The notes under the pieces are model-generated. The model saw nothing but the letters and a program-made list of their open reading frames with translations, did no database searches and was not told the origin of the DNA. A program made the translations under genes and the position numbers. From Aureispira sp. CCB-QB1 (GTDB lineage: Bacteria; Bacteroidota; Bacteroidia; Chitinophagales; Saprospiraceae), in the NCBI RefSeq assembly GCF_000724545.1, contig NZ_JHBV01000003.1:1-64000 (forward strand): a DNA stretch of 64,000 bases, in the 5' to 3' direction. Positions 1 to 7,900 of this stretch are shown here, in pieces. Each line of letters starts with the position of its first letter. Position 1 is the first letter of the stretch.

Positions 1-275
1 TTTTAAGTTATCATAGTTCATGCTTTTAATATACGAAAAATAATCCTGCCTTGCGTATGCGTACGCGCGGTCTGGCTTTATTCCTAATAATATCTATTAA
101 AGTTGTAAAAAAAAATATTTATTATTTCAATAATCCCTATTTTACGATGTGACCTTAATCACAAGTTTTAAAGTAATTTTATTTTTTCTGTCCTACATTC
201 AAAATTTTTCATAGAAAAACGAACGGTGATGCATCCGTTTGGTTTAAATTACAAAAGTATAAACCTATTAAAACC
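1..275. other. Upstream intergenic region, no gene
   Basis: This is AT-rich non-coding sequence before the first gene. The only notable element is the CRP-type palindrome listed separately. No convincing TAnnTTTG promoter was found in it. Confidence 0.6.
148..163. promoter_or_regulatory. CRP/FNR-type palindromic operator candidate
   Basis: The site reads TGTGACCTTAATCACA, a perfect TGTGA-N6-TCACA palindrome, which is the core recognised by CRP/FNR-family regulators. It lies about 110 bases upstream of the first GH113-like gene. A catabolite-type regulator acting on a polysaccharide-degradation gene would make sense. That link is inference from sequence alone. Confidence 0.45.
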
Positions 276-1355
276 ATGAAAAAAACATTGGTGTTTCAAT
301 TTTTGAAGAAAATGAGTATTCTATTCTCTATTTTTGGACTATCAAGTTGTACGGCAGATAAATTACCTTGTGAGGTTCCAGTGACAAAAGGGCTTATGAC
401 TGACAAAATAAGAGGAATGTCAGTAGTAGCAGCAGAAAGCCCTATAGATGGAACGCCTATAAAAAACCTAAATAGCATAGGAGTCAATTGGGTGGCTGCC
501 ATGCCTTATGCTTATTATGAGGTAAATAACCCTAGAATTGATAGCGTATCTGTTTGCCCGTTACCTGATTGTCCACATGGACCAAGTTCTAAACAAGCTG
601 TTATAGAGTTGATTCAGCGTTCCAAACAAAGAGGTTTGAAGGTAATGTTAAAGCCTCAACTTTGGGCGGCAACAGAATGGATTGGAGACATGGAATTTGA
701 TACAGAATCAAAATGGGATCAATTTGAAATTAACTATACAAACTTAGTTTTGGAGTGGGCTCAAATAGCAAATAATATGGATGTTGATCTATTGTGCATT
801 GGAACCGAAATTGCAAAATTTGTTTTACAACGCCCTAATTATTGGAGAAATTTGATTGCGCAAGTTCGACAAATTTACGATGGACCTTTAACGTATGCAG
901 CTAATTGGGATGATTATCAGGATGTTTCTTTTTGGGATTTACTAGATTATGTAGGTGTGGATGCTTATTTCCCATTGATCCCAGAAGCAACCCCACCTGT
1001 TTGCGATTTAATGAATGCTTGGGGATCCTATGAACAAGAACTTTCGGTTTATTCTGCACAAATAAATAAACCAATTTTATTTACAGAATTTGGATATTTA
1101 AGCGTTAGCAGTTGTGCTTATAATACTTGGGAATTAGAGGGGAAAATGTCTTCTAACGAGATTAACGAACAAGCGCAAGCAAATGCTTTGCATGCTTTGA
1201 TAGAGGTATTTGGTTCTAAGGCATGGTGGGCAGGTGGTTTTCAGTGGAAATGGTATGCCGATGCAGTCAGTGCTTCTTGTGAAGAAGATTTGGCAAAAGA
1301 TTATACACCTGAAGGAAAAATGGGAGCAGATATGTTGCAGCAATTGTACCAATAA
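276..1355 (+). CDS. GH113-like glycoside hydrolase lipoprotein (copy 1)
   Basis: This 359-residue protein is probably a lipoprotein: a hydrophobic N-terminus ends in GLSSC with the acylated Cys at position 25. The rest resembles the TIM-barrel glycoside hydrolases of family 113 (endo-beta-mannanase type). Two glutamates sit where clan-A barrels place acid/base and nucleophile: E178 in CIGTEIA after strand 4 and E271 in ILFTEFGY after strand 7. Other family-like segments are KPQLW (126-130) and the C-terminal GGFQWKWY. The ATG fits the lipoprotein signal. The following gene is a close paralog, so the pair arose by tandem duplication. Family assignment is from recalled motifs; the true substrate is unknown. 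Confidence 0.8.
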   Translation: MKKTLVFQFLKKMSILFSIFGLSSCTADKLPCEVPVTKGLMTDKIRGMSVVAAESPIDGTPIKNLNSIGVNWVAAMPYAYYEVNNPRIDSVSVCPLPDCPHGPSSKQAVIELIQRSKQRGLKVMLKPQLWAATEWIGDMEFDTESKWDQFEINYTNLVLEWAQIANNMDVDLLCIGTEIAKFVLQRPNYWRNLIAQVRQIYDGPLTYAANWDDYQDVSFWDLLDYVGVDAYFPLIPEATPPVCDLMNAWGSYEQELSVYSAQINKPILFTEFGYLSVSSCAYNTWELEGKMSSNEINEQAQANALHALIEVFGSKAWWAGGFQWKWYADAVSASCEEDLAKDYTPEGKMGADMLQQLYQ

Positions 1356-1420
1356 TAGTAGCAGCGAACCGAGCACAGCGAGCTCACGGCCGTCGGGAGT
1401 AACAAAGCTAACTATTGATC
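1351..1420 (+). repeat. Short dispersed repeat with GC-rich insert
   Basis: Starting at the stop of the first GH113 gene, AATAATAGTAGCAGCG is followed by a GC-rich stretch of about 30 bases and then GCTAACTATTGATC. The ends match the compact copy at 31021-31047 and the copies at 17937-17960 and 39326-39349. The outer parts (AATAGT / ACTATT) can pair. The insert is strikingly GC-rich for this DNA. Confidence 0.5.
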
Positions 1421-1480
1421 CATAAGGAAGATCAAATTTATTTTTAGAATACCAGAACTAGAACATTCTAAAGTAGCAAT

Positions 1481-2533
1481 TTGAAACAAATTTTTATCAT
1501 ATTGATGCTAATTAATTTAGCAGCTTGTTGGGTTTACCCGAATCGACAAGCACCTGTTATGAAAGGGCTTTTGAAAGGAAAAATAAATGGAATGGCAATA
1601 ATGGCTCCGCCAAATCCTTTTAAAGAGAATCCTATGCCTATCATAGAATCAATTGGTGTTAATTACGTTAGTATTCAGCCTTTTGCTTTTTTTAATAAAG
1701 ATCAGCCAACGATTGAGTACGGTGGTTATTTGTGGTGGGGTGAAAAAAAAGAAGGATTAATTCAATCGATCCAATTGGCAAAAAAAGAAAATTTAGCAGT
1801 CCTTCTAAAACCGCAGTTATGGGCTTATAATCAGTGGATTGGAGATTTGGAATTTGACAATGAAGCAGATTGGCTGTTGTTCGAAAAAAATTACCGTAAT
1901 TATATCTTACCCATGGCAAAGCTAGCCGATAGCATGAAGGTAGAGTTGTTTGCAGTAGGTACCGAGGTAAAACTATCCGCTATTCAGCGACCTGAATTTT
2001 GGAGAGGTTTGATTCAAGACATTCGAACAATTTACTCTGGAAAGTTAGTTTATGCATCTAATTGGGATGCTTATTCATCCGTAAGTTTTTGGGATGCTCT
2101 AGACTATGTTGGGATAGATGCCTATTTTCCTTTGATCAAAAAAAAGCGCCCCAATGTAACGGAATTGAAACGGGCATGGGAGCCAACTATAGATAGTATG
2201 GAAGCTTTTTATAATACTTGGCAACGCCCCATCTTGTTTACAGAGTTTGGTTATATGAGTTTGGAAGGCTGTGCTTATAAAGCTTGGTTATTAGAAAAAA
2301 AGCAAGCAGAGGCAAAGTTAAGTGAGCAAGCACAGGCGAATGCCTTGCAAGCGTTGTTAGAAGTTTTTGGTCAAAAATCTTGGTGGGCAGGTGGTTTTCA
2401 ATGGAAGTGGTATGCCGATATATCATCCGTTTTGAAAAAATCTGAAATAGAGCGAGACTATACTCCCCAAGGGAAAAAAGCATTAAAAGTGTTGAAGGAG
2501 TTGTATGGAAATAGAGAAGAAGCGAGTCAATAA
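1481..2533 (+). CDS. GH113-like glycoside hydrolase lipoprotein (copy 2)
   Basis: This 350-residue paralog of the preceding gene has the same order of motifs: KPQLW (110-114), GTEV with E162, SNWDAY, GIDAYFPL, FTEFGY with E255, and GGFQWKWY. The start is taken as TTG because an in-frame stop lies immediately upstream and this start gives a lipoprotein signal ending NLAAC (Cys16). The next in-frame ATG (1505) would leave too short a signal. TTG starts are uncommon, so the exact N-terminus is less certain than the family. It probably acts at the cell surface or in the periplasm with copy 1. The N-terminal loops differ most, which could reflect different substrates. Confidence 0.78.
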   Translation: MKQIFIILMLINLAACWVYPNRQAPVMKGLLKGKINGMAIMAPPNPFKENPMPIIESIGVNYVSIQPFAFFNKDQPTIEYGGYLWWGEKKEGLIQSIQLAKKENLAVLLKPQLWAYNQWIGDLEFDNEADWLLFEKNYRNYILPMAKLADSMKVELFAVGTEVKLSAIQRPEFWRGLIQDIRTIYSGKLVYASNWDAYSSVSFWDALDYVGIDAYFPLIKKKRPNVTELKRAWEPTIDSMEAFYNTWQRPILFTEFGYMSLEGCAYKAWLLEKKQAEAKLSEQAQANALQALLEVFGQKSWWAGGFQWKWYADISSVLKKSEIERDYTPQGKKALKVLKELYGNREEASQ

Positions 2534-2837
2534 ACTATCAAATATAGTTTAATAAGGATGCCTTGAACTAAAGAAAAATCAACGAACTATTCCTATACAA
2601 TCAATCAAAACCTATTCCGTATTGTTTTTGTTTTTATAACTAAGTGGTCAGAAAAATAATAGCACCTTGTACTATTATTGGTTGATGCGGAGCTCTGCTT
2701 GTTGGGACAAAGTACTTTAATAAGCATTTTACGCTCGAAAAGAAAAGAAATAGTTAATACTTGAAGGTTTCTGCATGAATTTTAATTCTAAATGATTAGA
2801 TTACATTTTTCCTGCTAGGCTTCTTAATTATGAATCA
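2534..2837. other. Intergenic region with a lone repeat end
   Basis: No gene is seen here. Near 2574-2592 there is AAATCAACGAACTATT, one terminus of the dispersed TIR element, without a partner end nearby. At 2655-2679 an 8-base inverted repeat (AATAATAG / CTATTATT) follows AAGTGGTCAGAAAAA. That string closely matches a sequence at 61274-61288 upstream of blaI. Confidence 0.4.
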
Positions 2838-3752
2838 ATGGAATTTGGAAAGTTAAAAGATATCAGTAAGGTAGATTTTTCTATGGGAACCGTACATCCC
2901 AATACTACAAAATTATTAAAACGATTACCTGCAACAAGTGAAAAAACGAATTTCTATTTTGGTTGTACAGGTTGGGGAATGAAAGAATGGTTGGGTAAAT
3001 ATTATCCGCAAAAAGCGAAGACCAAAGAATATTTGTACCATTACTCCAGACAGTTCTCTACCATAGAACTGAATACAACACATTATCGAATTCCCACTGC
3101 TCAAACCATTCAAAATTGGTACGATCTATCTGCAAAAGATTTTAAGTTTGCACCCAAAATTCCTCAATCTATTAGCCATAGCAACGATTTGGGGGCTTAT
3201 GGAAATCAAATTGATCTATTTTGTGCCTCCATTACAGGTTTGAAGGAAAAATTGGGGACTTCTTTTATGCAATTGCCACCTAATTTTGGTCCTAATCGAA
3301 TGGCAATTTTAGAGCAGTTTTTATCTAAGTTTCCTACAGATGAAGTGCCTCTTGCCATAGAAGTACGTGCAGAGAACTGGTTTAAAGACGAGCACTATTT
3401 TCAATTATTACTCAATTTATTAGCTAGTCACGATGTAGGAACGGTAATAACAGATGTTGCGGGCAGAAGAGATGTCTTACATCTGGGCTTGACGACACCT
3501 AGTGCAATGATACGTTTTGTGGGCAATGGTTTGCATCCTACAGATTATGAACGAGTGGACGAGTGGATTGATTTATTAGTGGATTGGATGAAACAAGGAT
3601 TAAGAGAAATTTACTTCTTTTCTCATCAACCAGACAATATTTTATCTCCAGAGATGTGTATTTACCTGATAGAACAATTGGAAAGAAAGAGCGATTTGCG
3701 TTTTTCTATAAAAACAAAGCCTATTGATGATGGTCAGATGACTTTGTTTTAG
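2838..3752 (+). CDS. DUF72 (YecE-like) family protein
   Basis: The 304-residue product matches the DUF72 TIM-barrel family. The opening of the domain reads FYFGCTGWGMKEWLGKYYP near residue 39, followed by the ELNTTHYRIP segment and FKFAPKIPQSISH. Later parts include AIEVRAENWF and a C-terminal YFFSHQPDN segment. Family length is about 240-300 residues, so it is complete, with roughly 35 extra residues in front. No signal peptide is visible, so it is cytosolic. The molecular function of DUF72 proteins is not established. The neighbours do not suggest one. Confidence 0.85.
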   Translation: MEFGKLKDISKVDFSMGTVHPNTTKLLKRLPATSEKTNFYFGCTGWGMKEWLGKYYPQKAKTKEYLYHYSRQFSTIELNTTHYRIPTAQTIQNWYDLSAKDFKFAPKIPQSISHSNDLGAYGNQIDLFCASITGLKEKLGTSFMQLPPNFGPNRMAILEQFLSKFPTDEVPLAIEVRAENWFKDEHYFQLLLNLLASHDVGTVITDVAGRRDVLHLGLTTPSAMIRFVGNGLHPTDYERVDEWIDLLVDWMKQGLREIYFFSHQPDNILSPEMCIYLIEQLERKSDLRFSIKTKPIDDGQMTLF

Positions 3753-3890
3753 TATTTTGACAGAATGGAAAGCAAATCAATCCCACAACGTAAAAGTTCT
3801 AATATTATTATAACAAGAAGCAAGAATTATTTAAAATAAACTCTTTTTGCTGATTACTAACTATAAAAAAACAGTATAGAAACGTAGACA

Positions 3891-4715
3891 ATGAATTATT
3901 TGAAATTGACAATAGAAACAGAGGATGTAAGTATCAATGATATTTTGGTAGCACACTTAGCAGATTATGATTTCAATGGGTTTAGTGAGGAAGACGAAAA
4001 CTTAGTGGCGTATATTGAGGAAGCAGCTTGTAGCAAGGAACTAGAAGCGGATTTGAATGCTTTGACTGCAAAATATAACTTAACTATTAGTCGAACGATT
4101 TTGGAAGATCAAAATTGGAATGCAAAGTGGGAGTCGGACTATGAACCTGTTTTAGTAGACGATTTTTGTGCTGTTAGAGCTACTTTTCATGAACCGATTG
4201 AGACGGTAGAACATGAAATTATTGTAACACCTAAAATGTCTTTTGGAACAGGACACCATGCTACAACTTATATGATGATGAAACAAATGCAAGATTTGAA
4301 GTTTGAAGATTGTATGGTGTTTGATTACGGTTGTGGAACAGGTGTTTTGGCTATTTTAGCTCAAAAATTAGGTGCTAAGGAATCGGATGCTATTGATATT
4401 GATTCTTGGGCATATGAAAATACCGTAGAGAATGTTGAGATCAATGCTTGCACGGATCAGATCAATGTCTATTGTGGAGAAATTGATGCAGTACCACTCA
4501 AAAAATACGATGTGATTCTAGCGAATATCAATAGAAATGTGATTTTAAACACAATGGATGAAATGGCAAGTCGTTTAAAGGAAGGAGGACATCTGTTGAC
4601 TTCTGGTTTTTTGGAAGCAGATGTTGCCTTAGTTTTGGAGGCTGCCGCCAAACATGGATTAAAGTTAGTTCGCAAATTAGAAAGAGAACAATGGCGCTGC
4701 TTAATGTTGTCATAA
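3891..4715 (+). CDS. prmA: Ribosomal protein L11 methyltransferase
   Basis: This 274-residue protein is PrmA, the SAM-dependent enzyme that trimethylates ribosomal protein L11 in the cytosol. The small N-terminal recognition domain (about 1-95) is followed by the family signature FGTGHHATT (118-126). Then come the SAM-binding motif DYGCGTGVLAI (145-155) and the NPPY-like LANIN (210-214). Length is close to other PrmA proteins. It stands alone with about 140 bases in front and 245 behind, so it is probably monocistronic. Confidence 0.92.
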   Translation: MNYLKLTIETEDVSINDILVAHLADYDFNGFSEEDENLVAYIEEAACSKELEADLNALTAKYNLTISRTILEDQNWNAKWESDYEPVLVDDFCAVRATFHEPIETVEHEIIVTPKMSFGTGHHATTYMMMKQMQDLKFEDCMVFDYGCGTGVLAILAQKLGAKESDAIDIDSWAYENTVENVEINACTDQINVYCGEIDAVPLKKYDVILANINRNVILNTMDEMASRLKEGGHLLTSGFLEADVALVLEAAAKHGLKLVRKLEREQWRCLMLS

Positions 4716-4834
4716 TGTTAATGCTTAAAATAACTTGCTAAAAGTCCTTATTTTTATAAAAGCATGACGACAAATAACCTTATACAATGATTTTAGACTA
4801 AAGTTAAAGAGTTTTGTTTTACGGTTCATCAGAT

Positions 4835-4846
4835 TAGTAGTTCGTT
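4835..4846 (+). repeat. Lone terminus of the TIR repeat family
   Basis: TAGTAGTTCGTT matches the outer end of the dispersed TIR elements at 20285 and 18086, but no matching opposite end was found nearby. It may be a remnant. Confidence 0.3.
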
Positions 4847-4960
4847 CTATTACTACTGTATGATATTTTATGAACAGCTCCTACTAGTTTAGTTTGGCGA
4901 ACGATTGTATAGCAATGAACTATAAAATATATACGATAGATCAAATAATAATCTATAACT

Positions 4961-7900
4961 ATGAATGGATTAAAATTTACTTTACTCAGTGTTTTTCTCT
5001 TTGTTGGAACCTCTTTTTCTTGGGGACAAGATGAGGTAGATGAAATTCCAACGACTCCTGATGCTTGTTATAAGTATATGGAGGAAATAATGCTGGCAAC
5101 TAAGAGGGCAGAATGTGAGGAAATAATGAAAGAAATGAAGCAGAAACAAAAGGCAGGAAAGTGGACGCCTGAGTTGTATGCTGGACTAGCAGATTTGGGA
5201 AACCAAATGATTGCTCGAAAAATGAAACGTTACAATTTCTTTCGACATGTCTTAGATATTATTCACACTTTTGCGGATGATCCTGGTTTGGCTTCGCAGC
5301 ATTTCAACAAATGGATTAAAATTTCCAAAGAAATTTTAGCTGGGCAAGCAGAGGGTAAAACCCTAGAATTTGAAAATTACTTAAAATTTAGTCGTAGTTT
5401 TTGGAAAACAGGAAACCTTTATGATATTTCAAAAGGTAGCCACAAATGGCGTTCTGAATCAAGGGTGTTTGATATGAAATACGTAGATGGTATTTTGTCC
5501 ATTAAATATGACAACACAACTTTGTATTGTTTTAATAAGAAAGACTCATTGACCATCAAAGATGCAAAAGGGGTTTATTATCCTTTGGAACAAAAATGGA
5601 AAGGAGTGAAAGGTCAAGTAGATTGGACTGCTGAGGGGGCAAAAGATGCTTATGCTCTTTTAAAAACGTACACCATTGAAACTAGAAGAACTTCTTATGC
5701 TGCTCAAAATGCCGTTTTGTATTATAACTCAGTGTTTAAACAACCTATCGATGGTATTTTAAAAGATAGAGCGGTTCGTCGAAGTGCTGCGAATCTGCGA
5801 TACCCTTACTTTGAATCGAACTCACGAGATATTCAAATGGATGATATTGGAGAAGGGGTGTCTTATCGAGGAGGTTTTGTGATGACAGGGGCTTCTGTAA
5901 AAGGATATGGAGACAGCAAAGGACTTTCTACTGTATATATCACTGACAAAAGCGGAAAAACGTTGATTAAAGCGGAGTCTGGAGGTTTTGATATTTTAAA
6001 GGGAGAAAAAGTTGTCTCACAAGATGCAAAAGTGACGCTGTATATCAATCATGACGATGGAACGATAGATTCGATTTATCACCCTAGTATTAATTTCTTG
6101 TATAGTATTACAAATCGAAAATTGGATTTGACTAGAAGTGATTCTCGAATTTCAAGAGTGCCTTTTTCAAATTCGTTGCAAGAAATGGATATGAAAGTAA
6201 CGTCCATTTCTTGGTTTATAGATACCGATGAATTGGTAATGGGAGATAATAATCAAGATATGGAAATGGCCTCTGAAAATCATTTTGATCAGTTGCTTTT
6301 TGAAAAATATCAAAATATTATCTCTATCAATCCTTTGATTAAGTTTGCGGTTTATTCTAACAAACTAAAAGAGTCACAAGAAATGTTAGGAGCCGTCCGT
6401 CCAGGTACAAACCCTTGGGAGCAAGAAGGTCCTATGTCTGATGAGGAATATTGTAGGCAACAGCCTGATCTTTGTGATGAGAATGGCAGACCATTTTTTA
6501 ATAGAGAAGAAGAGGGCGAAGAAGAAATCGATACCGCTTTTTTGAAGTTAATTGGGGAGTGGCCTCCTAAAGAGGATGATAGTGATCCAGAAAACGAAGA
6601 AAGTTTTGATGATGAGTTTGCAGAAACAGATCCTAGGGTGGTTTCAGCAAATGAGTTGGCTGCGTTGTTGGATAAACGGATGGAAAAAATCACCATTTTG
6701 ACTTCTGAGGAGGTTGAACGGGCCGCTAAAAACCCTGCCTTTAAAATTATCAAACGAGATCAAGATTATCGAGATTTTATGAAAGGATTCCCCTTGCGCT
6801 ACAAGTTTGGAGCAATTGATGTTTATGACTTAATGTCTGTGGTGCCAGATCCTTCGTTTAATCTAAGCAATACGTTGCCATTGTTTTTGGAAATGGTAAA
6901 AGATGGTTTTATTCTTTATAACAAAGATAAAGGAACAATCACACTTCGTGATAAGTTATTCCACTATGTAGCTTCGGTGAATACAAAGAAAAAAGACCAC
7001 GATTTTGATAAGATTAGAATTAAGTCAGTACCTTCTAGAAATAATAAAAAACCTGCCAATGCCGTATTTGATATGAAAAAGGGCGAGATTCAAACTTTTG
7101 GAGTACAAGAGTTTATATTGAGTGATTCTCAGCAGGTAATTGCAAGACCTTTTAACGGAGAGGTCAAAATGTTGAAGGGGCGTAACATGGATTTTAACGG
7201 TGTTATGTCAGGAGGTGCTTGTAACTTTACAGGAACTGATTTCCATTTTATTTACGATATTTTCCATGTCGAAATGGATTCTATTAGTTATTTGGATTTG
7301 TTTATCTATAAACGTGCCCGTCATGGTGAAGAAGCTGGCTACATGGCTGGTCGCCCGAAAGCAGAACGAGCAGTTGAAGACCTAACAGAACTGCCTACCA
7401 AAGAAAAAGAACCAATTAATAGTGTGATAGAAGGAGGTAGTGGTTTGATGTTGATCGATGTTCCAAGTAATAAGTCGGGAAGGATGAAAAGTGATCCTAT
7501 TTATCCATCTTTTGAATCTACCAGTAAATCGAGGGTCTATTACGATAAGCGAAATAGACAGGGAGAAGGAACCTATCCTAGGGAGACTTTTTATTACGAA
7601 TTGGAGCCTTTTATGTTGGATGGTATGGACGAACTGAAACCAGAGCAATTGAATTTTGAAGGGAAATTATATGCAGCCGATATCTTTGAGCCAATTAATC
7701 AAAACTTAACAGTGATGTACCACGATTTATCACTTGGTTTTGAAACAGAAACTAGAGGGAACGACCCGAATCCAATCTATATTAGAGACGATAAGAGAGG
7801 AAAGGGAACTTTTAAAGGCTCTGTAGGTGTGAGTAATGAAGGTTTGATTGGTAATGGTCGATTGGATTATTTGGGAGCTACTGTAGAGTCAGAGTATATT

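Noticed and set aside
6352-6753. 133-codon open frame antisense to the giant secreted protein
   Set aside because: It is a shadow of the + strand gene; its composition (long Ser runs) mirrors the acidic codons of that gene and it has no domain.
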